Source: Spisula solida (lineage: Eukaryota > Mollusca > Bivalvia > Venerida > Mactridae). From it: a DNA stretch of 64,000 bases. The stretch spans positions 10,986,720 to 11,050,719 of the forward strand of contig OX365950.1 in assembly GCA_947247005.1 (NCBI GenBank), given 5' to 3'. Positions 48,040-59,700 of this stretch are shown here, piece by piece. The position numbers and the translations under genes were made by a program. A model generated the notes under the pieces. That model did not search any database. It was not told the DNA's origin and saw only the letters and a program-made list of their open reading frames with translations. Position 1 is the stretch's first letter. Each line of letters begins with the position of its first letter.

Positions 48040-49353
48040 GAAGTTTGTGATCTTCATATTTTACTGTTATAAACTCAGAATAATGTGTCTGTTTTGTGAT
48101 GCCAATCTTGAGTCCAGCCTCCCACGGAAATTACTTCCTAGATAAATGACAATACGGTATGTGAGATGAGATTCAGTTCAATTTGAGTACTTCGGAAGAT
48201 CAGGGCCAGGTAAGAGTACAGTCCAGGAAAACTGGTTAGGTGAATGGACTGTCACATGACAGATACTCTTAATAGGTATGGTCCTGGCAAACCCCACAAT
48301 TGTAGTTCCCGGAGATTCTCATTCAAAGCAAATATCACATTCGGCCAGGGCACCAGAAATGCTTTTTCAACTAGAGATAAACTGGTTGGAAACCAAACTG
48401 GTTGGAAACCCACAGGTAGTCTCGCGTGTATCAGTGCTATACACTGAGCATGTTAAAGGACCAAGGAATCAATTTGAAAAGACCTAGGGAAGCGCGCCTG
48501 CATTCCTTATATCACACAAACTTTCTGTCTTTTACCTTGAAGCTGGAGGTCATAAGTCAATAAGACAGGAATAAAACGCAAAAAAGGAACATCAAGTCGC
48601 TATAACCAGGGTTGACTATGAATATGATAACAGACCGACTCAAAACAAGATGTATGTAATAAATTTTATTCAGCCTTGCATATGTAATGACACATTAGTA
48701 CAGTATTCAGTCTTCATATACTTGTCAACAAGAGAGTACCAAAACATTGAATTACATCGTATAATAAGTGAAGCAAACTACCAGCACTTTATATTATATT
48801 TAACAGATAAACACAGTTCAAATAGAAGGGAAAGGGGTTTATTTGAAGCACTCAGTCATAGATTAGCATGGCCGTATCCAGAGACGACAAAAGCACGGAG
48901 GCAAATATTTTATAGGGTCTTTTTGAGGCTTTTTTCCCCTCAAAAACATGCTTATTTTGGTAATTTCTATAATTTTCACCTAAGCAAGGCGCATCACTGA
49001 GCCCCAGCGTGGCTACAGGCCTGATTACTTATCAACATTCTGTAGAATGTTTTCAAATTCAATTTGGTCAATTTTTTTGAAACATGAGCTTTCATTGGCT
49101 GTCCACCAGTCAATTTATATTCTGCAGTCCAACTACACATAACAGTGACACAATAAGGGAGGTAACACAACAACCTCGTACAATGGAAGAGTACAGCACA
49201 CAAAGAATATCAGATGATGTGCTTGAACAAAACAGGCTTTTAACAAATAAATTCTTCGAGGGAAAGTTCAGGATGAACAGTACAATGTGGAAGGTTCCTA
49301 GTATTTTATTAAAATGAATACACAATCAGTTTTGAGAGCCAAACCATGGAGAC
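48040..49353. other. intergenic, no gene seen
   Basis: No supported gene. A 44-codon frame at 49183-49317 follows a CCAAT-like CATTGGCTG but has no recognised similarity. The string GGAAAACTGGTTAGGTGAA at 48229 is the tail of a SINE-like family. Confidence 0.35.
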
Positions 49354-49359
49354 TTTATT
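49354..49359 (-). terminator. probable ARPC5 poly(A) signal
   Basis: TTTATT on plus is AATAAA on minus (context ATAGAATAAAGTCTCC). It lies about 0.93 kb past the ARPC5 stop codon; the 3' UTR would then contain the MITE at 49610-49874. Nearer AT-rich hexamers may also serve. Confidence 0.4.
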
Positions 49360-49609
49360 CTATCTATGATGTGTAACAGTTATAATAATGATACAAATGG
49401 AATGAAGACAAGGTATAAAATAATATGATCACAGATTAAATAACATAATCAAGACATGTGAAACGTTAAAGCTCCATTATCTGTCACAAAACATCAGCTG
49501 TTTAAGGCTTAAAGGGGCTTTATATGTGTTGAAACTTTGATGTCAAGTTTGATCCCTTCATTAACTGATAACAAAAAGAAATTAATTCAATGTCAGATGC
49601 AACCATATT

Positions 49610-49874
49610 CAGGGGTGTCAACAAAGCCAAATTAAAAATCCTGAAAATCATATGTGGCTGATCCTTTTGTCAAACAAGAGGACTTCAGCCACATTACTTC
49701 CCTTTTTAAATCAGTTTGTATTAAAAAACATCCTTCAGAGTAAATAAATAAACCATAACTTTGCCATTTCTTGAGATGTTTTCATCAAATAACTTTTATT
49801 TGGTTAGAAATCATAGCTCTTTCAGGATAGATAAGTACTGAAATCTGGATATATCGGGAATATTGACACCCCTG
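49610..49874. mobile_element. 265-bp DNA element with 6-bp target duplication, copy A
   Basis: The ends are CAGGGGTGTCAA and TTGACACCCCTG, flanked by an exact CATATT duplication (49604-49609, 49875-49880). Its relative at 60315-60569 has the same ends, shared internal ATCTCAAGAAATGGCAAAGT (inverted here), and its own 6-bp duplication. A 6-bp duplication excludes typical hAT (8 bp), Tc1 (TA) and piggyBac (TTAA) elements; IS3EU-type elements have it. The copy lies in the probable ARPC5 3' UTR. Confidence 0.88.
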
Positions 49875-50282
49875 CATATTACATGTATATAGAACGACAA
49901 ATGAATGTAGTTTCTCAACATCCAATACATATGATCATGATGATAGATACCATTACACCTTATGAAGTAAATGTATGATTATATGACAAAAAAACTTACA
50001 TGTAATGGTACACATACAATAGAACCATGTCACTCTAGCTATAGCAATCAATCGAGGAGAGAAAAACTGTGTCGTCCTAATGTGGGTATAGGATTTTTTT
50101 TCAGTATTTTTTAATTTTTTGTTGCAAATTTGCACATAATAACTCCAGTCAGTAAATTTGTCATAAATGTCCATCTTCATTTTTTTATTTTCTCTCCCGT
50201 TTTCTGCTTTAGAAAGTCACAAGTCCATTCAATTCTGTTAACGTTATTAAGTCATATTCCATATCCTTCCACATTCTAAACC

Positions 50283-53200
50283 TTAAACTCTTTTCCTGTC
50301 TGTCAAAACACGAACAATAGACCCAGCACCACCAACTGCATACACCTACAAAAATAAGAAAGTTAGATATCATATACTGGTAGGTACAATACAGGCACTG
50401 TACGTCTGTCCCTCTGTCAGTGTTTTCTTGCTGTGTATATATATAACCTTGAAAGCCTAGTGGTAAAGTGTCTACTTCAAGAGCAGGGTTCTATCCCAGG
50501 CCATGTCATACCAAAGACGAAATAAAAATGTTACCAGTAATACACATGCTCAACATAACCGGAAACTGGCTTCTCACATACCCTTGTGTGGAAGGTTAAC
50601 TTCAGGACTGACGTGTCGAGTGTGAATAATGTTGTTGGAAATAAAGTTGGAAATTAAAACTTGTTTCACAATCAACCTAAAATAAATTTAAAAAAAACTA
50701 AATGTTTATGACGGTGAACAAGTATGCCAAGTTTGAAAGCAATGCCTTGATGGACTTTGAAAATATTTTAGTTGCTTAACATTTTCACTATATGCCTGAT
50801 AATGACTCCTGCATCAGTAGATGCCAGGGTATAAAAATAGCTAAAATGTCAAATTTTGTTTGCCGAGACCATTTAAACATTTTGGGTCGCAGCAACTCTT
50901 TAGGCTCGGTTAGGATACAGGAAATAAACTACTCTATTTAGGCCTTACCTTTTCATGCCATGATAGAAGAGAAGCACTGCTGCCTTCTGATGGAAATTCA
51001 AAACCTCTGTAGATATATTTCATAAGAGTATCTATTAATTTACTGTCTAATGACTTCACAGCACCGTCAATCTCGGAGGTTTTGAAAGTTGTCAACACTC
51101 TAATAGCAAGTTGAACAGCTTTATCCTGCAATATTTAAAATTGAATGCATCAATAGTTGATACATGTAGAATGATCTACTGGTACCCCAAAACAACTGTT
51201 GGTGTTCAGCAAGCCTAAACCAGAATTGTTACCAACTACAGTAGTGTTAGTCTTTATTCAAAGATCAATGTGATTGATACCGAAACTTTGTATTCAATAC
51301 TTATTATCATAATAACTAAATTACTTTGCTTACTCAAATAACTTATTAACTTACCTTAACTGTTTGATTTTTAGCCCCAACTGGTGGATTTTTCAAAACT
51401 GCCACCAAGGCATCAGTGTTTTTTCCTGTGGTTGGAGTTAAGGATTTGCCAAAAAATAATTATATTGTTGTAATTTTTATAAATCTAGACCCAACAGTTA
51501 GGTTATAAATGTAGTAATATTATACTAGGTTACTGTTTAGTTAACCCTTTCACGCTGCCTGAAGGTACAAGTTTGGTTTTCCATTGTTATTTTGAATTTT
51601 TATCCCTCGTTTAGTTGAATGACGCAAAATATGCTTGACCAACTCATACACTCTAGGCAAGAAAGGTAAAGGGAAAAAAGATCTTTTTAGGTGTTAGGAA
51701 TACAGTGATTATAATTCTAAATAGTGCTTTTCTATGTCTATGCAACGACACGCTACCACTGAGCAGTCCTGGCTGATAGCATACCATTTCTCAATGGCAG
51801 TGGCTAGCCGTCCGGCGCCGGACAACTAGACAGCGAAATTAGTCGTCCGGCATTAGAAATAGAAGTAGTAATGGAACATAGAAAGTGTCAATTACAGTAT
51901 TATGAGGATGGGGATAGTATGACTTCACTTCATGCTGAAAAAATGAAATTGCTGTGTTAGGTAATTGACAGTTTGGAATGTCAAGTTGGTTATAATAGCG
52001 TGAAAACAATGTTACCGTTTATGAATCGTATCATGGTAGGTCCTATTCTAAACTCCCTGATTGTATATTGTATTTAAAATTTACAAAAAAAATACAATTG
52101 TAATTGTATTGTTTTGTATATATGTGGTATTAAAACTGCGAATGAAAAGTAATTAATTGCCATATATCGTCACAAAATGGATGCAGATAAATGCACTAAC
52201 TTGTCTTGCTTAATTCGTAGTTTATTACAAGGTAGAAACATATGTGATACTTATCACAAGAAAATAACTGAAATTGTGGATGCCTAATGCATAGAAATAG
52301 AATGACAGTTACCTAGCCATTGCATGTATCGTTTGCTAGTCGTCCGATGACGGACGACTAATTTCGCTGTCTAGTCGTCCGGTGTTGGACGGCTAGCCAC
52401 TGCCTTTCTCAATACTTTGCTAGGCTTTGAATGTTTGATTTGACCTCAAGAGCACTCCCTAGAAGCATATAAATTTTTCGCTTCACCTGCTACCTAGCGC
52501 TTATTTCTGAAAAAGTGCTTAGTCCATAGCCTTTGGCTTTAGACTTAGTCCTTACAACTTTGCTTCAAACAAGCGCTACGTAGCGGAAAAATTATATGCT
52601 ACCGACAAGAGCTCACAGTAGCAACCCCAGCTGATTTTTGGAGATTATCTAATATCACAGCAATCAAGTAAATTAAACTAAATAAGAAAGAGCTTATAAA
52701 AACAATGACATAGCAGTTTAAATTTTCAAGATATCTCAATTAGAACTAAAGTTATGCCAAATTTAATAGGCCGCTTTTCGACTTATTTTGGTCGATAAAT
52801 TTCCTGATTTTCTGTGATTTGGCGCCGTAGCGACAGAACCGAAAACGACTACTTTTTCACTGAAATTGTCATATTTCTTTTAAAAATTGAGATACATTCA
52901 TGAAAATTTGCACTTTAATGTAAAATTTGGTGCTGAATCTGTTTCTGCTCTTCATTTCATCATAAACCAATTATATTATACAATAAAAATGCACTATATG
53001 ATAAAAAAAACATGTTGATTTTCTGAATTTTAGATAGCAGACTGTTACTAAGCCAAGTGCTATCGAGCAGTCCATTGCACAAGAAAGCGCTTGCTAGCAA
53101 CAGTTTAAGAAACAATATGCTATCGGTGAGTACTGCATAGACATAGGAAAGAGCTCAAGTTAAAAAGCGCAATTTGCAAGAGACTTGGTTAGGCAACTGG

Positions 53201-53493
53201 CTCCAGATTCCTGGTACTCGTGTCGCTAAATAGTGAAGTGGTTCTAGCGTCTGCTTAAAACCCTGGACGTCCAATTTATTAAGAAAGACATGATGGACAT
53301 GTAACCTAGTGAATTTCAAGAATAAACAGAAAATACAAAAACTTGAAAAAGGATATTGAGTGAGAAATGCGTTGACTTCGGCTTCATTTGGTCCCTGTTC
53401 ATCGCCTTCGACGGTGTCTTCTTTGAATTTTTCTGGATCAAAATCATCGATTTCGAACTTTCTGAACTTGTTAGATTGAGTGTTTTTGGACAT
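50283..53493 (-). CDS. ARPC5: Arp2/3 complex subunit 5 (p16-ARC)
   Basis: Four exons on the minus strand: 53357-53493, 51355-51427, 50949-51125, 50283-50345, giving 149 residues (human ARPC5 has 151). The start MSKNTQSNKFRKFEIDDFD, the acidic stretch, 'ALVAVLKNPPVGAKNQ', 'LMKYIYRGFEFPSE', 'LLSWHEK' and 'GGAGSIVRVLTDRKRV' at the end are characteristic. The protein is a subunit of the Arp2/3 complex, which nucleates branched actin filaments in the cytoplasm. The start codon has a strong context (GCCACCATGTCC). Introns 2 and 3 are GT-AG; intron 1 only gives a family-like junction (LTQ-GKNTDAL) if read as an AT-AC U12 intron, entered separately. It is head to head with RPL35 and tail to tail with GOLGA1; that location matches human ARPC5L, so this is probably the single ancestral ARPC5/ARPC5L gene. 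Confidence 0.95.
50446..50510 (+). mobile_element. degenerate tRNA-like SINE head in ARPC5 intron 3
   Basis: An A-box-like AAGCCTAGTGGTAAAGTG and a B-box-like GGGTTCTATCCCAGG are spaced as in a tRNA. A downstream TGTGGAAGGTTAACTTCAGGA recalls the SINE central string seen at 26397. It is one of several such heads in the window. Confidence 0.45.
51437..51444 (-). other. U12-type branch point of ARPC5 intron 1
   Basis: The minus strand reads TCCTTAAC, the U12 branch-point consensus, 8-10 bases before the AC acceptor (CCAACCAC, ending at 51428). U2 introns do not require such a motif. Confidence 0.85.
51720..53160. mobile_element. 1.4-kb DNA element with inverted ends, ARPC5 intron 1
   Basis: The left end AGTGCTTTTCTATGTCTATG is the inverse of CATAGACATAGGAAAGAGCT at the right; inside, GAGCAGTCCTGGCTGATAGC pairs loosely with GCTATCGAGCAGTCCATTGC. 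The element was later split by a MULE-type element at 51796-52403. Relatives lie near 8105-8215 and 20045-20140 (AGCGCTACC and CAGACTGC strings). No transposase frame. Confidence 0.55.
51796..52403. mobile_element. 608-bp Mutator-like element with long inverted ends
   Basis: The left end GGCAGTGGCTAGCCGTCCGG and right end GACGGCTAGCCACTGCC are inverted, and pairing extends about 60 bp through AGACAGCGAAATTAGTCGTC and its inverse. A perfect 9-bp duplication TTTCTCAAT flanks it (51787-51795 and 52404-52412). Long inverted ends plus a 9-bp duplication point to the Mutator superfamily. It has no transposase and is nested within the element at 51720-53160. Confidence 0.9.
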
Positions 53494-53781
53494 GGTGGCG
53501 TATATTATTACAGAACACGATCCGAAAAAAATCTATGCACACCCCGGAAGTAAACTTACTTCCTCAATGTGGGACTTTATTTATAGCCGTGCGTTCGAAT
53601 TAAAAAATGCAATGAGTATCGCTCACTGACAATATAAAAACATAATTAAATCTAATTTTAATTAATGAATGTAGAATTTGACCGGTATTTTCAATTTAGT
53701 ATAATACGAACATTTTAACTAAAGTTCTACTATACTAGCTCTACATCAGTCTTTTCACTTCCGGTAAAATCGGCCTCAACT
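53494..53781. promoter_or_regulatory. bidirectional promoter of ARPC5 and RPL35
   Basis: Only 288 bp separate the two start codons. ETS-type sites CCGGAAGT (53544-53551) and ACTTCCGG (53757-53764) face the two genes, and CTTCCTC lies at 53559. No TATA box is placed clearly. Head-to-head ribosomal-protein and housekeeping promoters with ETS sites are common. The right ETS site lies within the RPL35 5' leader. Confidence 0.7.
53751..53765 (+). promoter_or_regulatory. TOP motif, probable RPL35 transcription start
   Basis: CAGTCTTTTCACTTCCGG: a C followed by four T and a C is a typical 5' terminal oligopyrimidine start of ribosomal-protein mRNAs, placed about 31 bases before the ATG. It would place RPL35 translation under mTOR/LARP1-type control, as is known for other animal ribosomal-protein genes. 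Confidence 0.65.
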
Positions 53782-56700
53782 ATGGTAAATGCTTATGTCT
53801 GAAATAATCTTCATCAATCCATCTCAACTTTTTATCAATATGAGCCCTACTTAGTTAAAAGTGTTCTTATTAACATCATCATCCATATACCAGAGCGATT
53901 TCTGTTACATTCGTGCTTACATTGATGCGTATATGACTGTAATCGGACTTGTCTCCCTGAATGTTTGTTATTGTAATTATTCATTTATTATAGCGCTAGT
54001 TACAGTGGTATCAGTTTCACTGTTTGTAAAGAGACAGTCACTCATAACGGCGATATTATCTATTGTCAATTATTATTATCGGTAACTTTATGATCGAGTA
54101 TGTAGCTGCGAAATGTCAATAAGTGGCATCTTTCCAATTCCAAAAAAAATAATTGGGAGTGCGAGTTAGCAAGAAGAATCTTGCAATGAATGGTTGGTTA
54201 TATATGCAGTCTATGTAATTAGCACAAGTAATTTTTGGGTCGGGCATTGCCGCAAGGAACTTCTACAGACTTTGTACAGTTAGTCGTGGTGTTCCGGCGG
54301 ATTATCCAGTTCCGAAGTATTTCGAATGTAAATATTTTGCAGACGCCAGGTCTGGGAATTTTTATGTCAGGAAGTCCCTATAAATGCCAGTATTATTGCT
54401 GATAAATTTCAGGATCTTTGATTAACGTTCAGGTAGTATACTCGTTGCAAATAGTCGAGGTGCGACAATTTGGATAATGTCGGCCATTATGAAATACAGC
54501 ATTCTTTATACTTTGACTTTTTTTTATTTGGTAAAATAAATGTAGAAATCAAAATATATTGTGAATGTACAATCACTGCAGATACGATTTATATAGATAT
54601 GGCCTGTAAAACAGCTTTTGTGATTGCAATTAAAGAGCATGTCATTTATCCAGTTCCGGTGGACTCTGTGCGTTTCCGTGTTTTATTCATTATCGTTTAC
54701 TGAATTATGCAGGTGTGCTGGTATTTCATCTAGAGGAGGCATCCACACGTTTGCATCGTGCACATTGGTGTACTGTGCCGACTTCATGTGCACATTTTAG
54801 CCTAAAATGTAGGTGCTTCTATTCTCGATATCGACATTACTCAATAAAACCCGTTTTTCCGGAACCGAAATTTCACGGTCAGGGGGTTATCGAGCAATAA
54901 GCGGTATAGCGGGAGTGTGTATAATTATTCTTTTTCAACGTTTAAACATGAAAACATATAAAACAATTATTACACATTATCATTAAACATCTTTGTTCTT
55001 AAACTTTAGCAAGAATTATCCTAAAAAATGCTTTATATTTGAAATATTGCATTTTATTCTACACTGCCGCTTCCGTGGCTCGATACCGATGTCGAGAAAA
55101 AATACGCATTTTTCAAGCTAAACATATTATTTAGGCGAAAATATTATCAGCGAGGTCGTAAAATTATGTTGTCATAGTTTTCTAGTAAGACTTTTTACAA
55201 ATTCTTATCATTTGGCTTCAATAATCGCGATTTTTGTACCTAGTTGCTCTATACGCTATATCCGTTTCCCCCCCTGACGTACATTCGGAATATCTCGCAC
55301 ATTGTCGCTCAATTAATTCCGTAATCCCGGAAAACGGGTTTTAAGTTCTAATGTCGATATGGTGAATATTGAAGCTGTGGTAGGCCTAACTGTTCACCAC
55401 TGAGTCCTTCACTTTAGTTCAGCCTACTCATCGCTCAAAACTTTCAATGAAAATCACTCCAACTTCTTAAGTTCTTGTTTGGCTTTATAAGTAATTTGCA
55501 ATATCTGACCAGTCTAATTATCAATGAAATTAACACCCACTGGCTACCTCACGGGATTCTCGGGGCTAAAAATTACGAGTGAGTTGTTTACACCGGAACT
55601 GGATAAACTCCGCCGCAACTCGGCAAATGTTTATACTGAAAAATCGACAATTTGAATAATTTTTCAAAATGAAAATTTGGGAAACTGTGACTGTTTTTTA
55701 TTGCAGAGATATTTGTCTCTTTGCATGCGTAAGGTACGCTTGATAGACCGGGTGTATATACTATTTTCATTGCAAAAAGTAAAGAATCCGCCGGAACTGG
55801 ATAACAAACTGTACAGTTCTAAGTCGGAGTGGAGTATCCTCGAAGATCCTCATTCCATGATAGCCGGGATTCCGGTGACATATCATTTTTTGCAAGTTCT
55901 GATAACTTCATAATCGTGTACCTCAGTAAATATCAACAAAAGCTTTTCGCAATTGGCAAACGAAAAAAAATGTTTCGATGGCCGGAAATAGGGAACAACA
56001 GGATAAAGGAAACGGTCTGGGAAAACTGCTCTGTGGTCAGTGAAAAGACCGGGAATTAGTGTCGGATGACTGAGAATATTTGTTGCAACTCGGGACACTA
56101 TTTCATTATGATTTTACTCTTTCTGAATACTCGATAGAATCATTTACAAATAGATTCTAATCCCATTATGTAACCTGTGAAATATGTTTCATTTTCAGGC
56201 AGCTATCAAGGTTAAGGCCAAGGATCTTCGTGGCAAGAAGAAGGAAGATCTGGAGAAACAACTTCTGGACCTCAAAACAGTGAGTTTTGTAAACCTTAAC
56301 ATACATGTTATTAGAGTTGTCATTGATTTGACCTAAGGGCTAGACATATCGACGATTTCGATTTATCAGAAGACAAGTATCGACGAGATATTGATTTACA
56401 CATGTATACAAACAAGAAACAGGCCCATCAGTCATGATTCCCTTTTCCCGCATTCTACACTGTATGTGTTGGGTATAGATTCAGCTTTTTGAAAATAGCA
56501 CCTTGGTTTGAGTTTAGATTTGACCCATATTTACAATTTGTGAACTTACATTTTGACAAAAATTGTTTTGTGCAGGAAAATGAGGCTTTTTGTTGGTTCC
56601 ATTCATTAACCCATGTATTGATATTTCAAAATGTAAATTGATAATCAATCGGATAAAAAATATCGTCGATACATCGTTATCGCTTCTATCAATGACAGTT

Positions 56701-59700
56701 CTACATATTATAGGACTTGGTTCATCCTTGTCACTCCTAAACAGAACACACTCTTGGTAAAGTTGGTTGCTGTAAAATTGTTGGTCCGCCATGTGAAACG
56801 TAAAATGGTTGGTTGGTCATGGGAAACACACAGTTTGGTCACTGCAAAATTGGAATTAAATGGGTACTTCTGAAATAAAAAAGATAATGTTGTTACTCTG
56901 ACAAGGGAGGACTGACTTCGAGAGGTTGTACTGTATTTATACATATACATTTCAACAGCATTTCCATTGTCAGTGAAATGACGGGAAAAAATTATCTTAG
57001 CAAGTTCAAAGGAAAGCTGGATTGTATTCTTTAGCTTACCTGATACATTTACCTGCTGATACATTTACCTGAAGGAAATGTTAAGATATTAAGACAATTA
57101 GTTTTCTAATAAGTAGCAAGATGCTTTATAAAACCGGCCCAGCAGTGCAAAAACTCCATTTTGTTGTGTTCTAAATGGAAATTGACCATCCAGAATCTCA
57201 ATGCTAATGTAGGAGTTTCAGTTTTTAATACACATGTATGGCAAATTGATATAGAAATTACTGTATGTAAAATTGACCACAGATGATGATTCTATGATGC
57301 CTGAATGTATATTTATGAAGAAAGTTTTATTGGATCGATAGGCCTGATGTGGTATATAAAAACATTTTACAGAAATTGACAGAATTTATGACTTAGGAAC
57401 AGGGAGGGTCTAGCAATGTATTTCTGTAGTTAGAAATAAACAGTTCTTCAAAATTACAATGCTAAACAGCCGAAACATTCTTTCAAACCATGATTTCTGA
57501 GAAATTAATTGATTTCCCTAATACTTAAATTGCTAATTTACTTGGGAAGGGGGCAAGCCAGGGCTAGCAATTTTTTTAAGATATTAAACATTTCACCTAG
57601 AAATAAAAAAAATCGCAATTTTTATCTTAGATATTAAATTCTAACTGATAGTGTACTGTAATACTTCAATAAAAATCTGAGACAAAAACTTAAGATGTTT
57701 TCGTAAAATTCTCAAGAGAATTATTCAAGGCCAAACTTAAAATATTCTTTGTTTCCCCATCCCGACCCAAGCAGATTTAGAATGGGTAGGTAGGTAGGTT
57801 AAAATTTTTTTTTAATTCTTTCAGAATACTAGTTATTGGTAAAGACATACAAATAATGAAATAAAGTAATACATGTATGTGTAACTATAAGGGGAAAACC
57901 AACAATCTTAAATTTAGAATATGTACGAAATGTAATAGAAAGAAACAAGCCTGTCAACAAAAATTAACATTTTCATCCCCAATATTTCATAAAAAAAATA
58001 TTATTTCAATTTGGGCAATAAAATATTTTGGGTAGGGCCGTTTTTTTCGGGTAGGTAGGGGATGGGGAAACAAACAATATTTTATTTTAGGCCCAACAAT
58101 CTTTCAAAACTAGTTTTTCTTAGATTTTAGACAAAAAATATCTTGGGAAGTAGATGTGAATATGGGCCCAGATGTCTTAGTTACAAACTTTGCAGATATT
58201 GTTTTCAATTAAGTCTATTACTAGTCTGTTTCACTAATGATAACATTGTATGTTTCAGGAATTACAGTCTCTCCGTGTGGCAAAAGTAACTGGTGGAGCC
58301 GCTTCAAAACTCGCCAAAATGTGAGCATTTTTGTCTTAAGTTTTTGTTTATTAGTTGTGTACAGAAGGGAGAATTTTGTGCTCATTTCACGTAGTGACAG
58401 TCAGTCCAATTGTGAACACAGTTTACAAATTTGTGTCATCTTTGTTAAAAACTAGGTCACAAGGTCATCTCTAGAAACTTGAGGCTGTAATTAGTCCCCT
58501 ACCAGTTTTTGACCGGAGGGGACTATAGGTTTGCCGTCAGTCCGTCCGTCAAAAAATCTGTATCCTGACATAACTCAAACAGTTTCCAAGCTAGGTTTAT
58601 GAAACTTGGTATGTGGATAGGGAGCTATTATGTGGATAGGGAGCAATAAGGGGATGATGCACGTCTAAAAATATTTTGATTCTGATTTTGATTGTGGTTG
58701 CTATGGCGACAGAAAGAGTGAAAATATGCCCAAATCTTGATCCTGCCATAACTCAAACAGTTTCCAAGCTAGGTTTATGAAACTTGATATGTAGATAGGG
58801 GTCAATAAGGGGATTATGCACGTCCAAAAATATTTGGATTCTGACAAAAATTGTGGTTGCTATGGCAACAGAAACATTGAAAATGGCTTCAAACCGGTAG
58901 GGGACTACTGTATTGCTTGCAATTCTTAATTACTTGTTTTGATCTGATCTTCGTGAATCTTGGTCACAATGGTGTTTGTAAACTCTAGGTTAAGTTCAAT
59001 GTCAGGTTATCTGAGGGTATAAACTTGGCCATAAACTGAAAACTTGTTTAAGATCTATTTGACTTCATGTCTACAAAAGTAAAATTTCCTTTATTATTCA
59101 GTTCTTAAATATACTTTATAGTGATCTCTTACTTACACATGTAACAGTTTATAGCTACAAATGATGATTGTTTATTACTGAAGACAATATGTTGATCTTA
59201 ATAATATGGATCGATAGGACTGATGTGGCTTTATAATTGTAAACATACAGTTTTATTGGACCAAAAATAAAATATTGTTTGTTTTCCTTTCCCTACCTAC
59301 CAGAGAAAGTCAGTCCCCTGGGTTTTTTTACCCACAGAATTTTTTTTTCATAAAGTCTGGTATGGAGTGTGAATTGCCTGAATGTATTCAAAAGTAATAT
59401 CAATCACAAGAGGGCCTAAACTAGGTCGCTCACCTGTCATGGTAGTGCATGCAAACCCCTATGGTGATCTAAGTGATCATTCACATTTTCTGAATAAGAT
59501 TCAAGAAAATTCTCGGCCTCTATTGCAAGGATTTTATGGTTTGACCTTGTGACCTGTTTGTCGACCTCAGATGACCCAATATCCCACTTGACTTAGATTC
59601 TATTGAAATGATTTTTGTGACCAAGTTTCATAAAGAAAAGATGAGGCTAAAATTGTGATATCTAGTGTCTACACAAGGTTATATGATTTGATTTAGTGAC

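Larger units (their letters stand above)
51428..53356 (-). other. U12-type AT-AC intron (ARPC5 intron 1)
   Basis: The intron starts ATATCCTTTT (minus strand, from 53356), a perfect match to the U12 AT-AC donor, and ends CCAACCAC at 51428 with the U12 branch point TCCTTAAC just before. Splicing there joins CA to A-GGA, giving 'FLTQ-GKNTDAL', which fits ARPC5 proteins exactly. The intron carries two nested DNA elements (51720-53160 and 51796-52403). Confidence 0.88.

Noticed and set aside
49183..49317. short ORF starting MEEYSTQRISDD
   Set aside because: No recognised similarity, and it sits near the probable 3' end of ARPC5; kept only as a note.
53343..53493. ARPC5 exon 1 ending at the GT at 53341-53342
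   Set aside because: It fits phase with a GT-AG reading but adds an unlikely YPFSR segment, and the U12 donor, branch point and AC end give an exact family match instead.
56708..57064. 118-codon minus-strand ORF in RPL35 intron 2
   Set aside because: No protein similarity is recognised and composition is intron-like.
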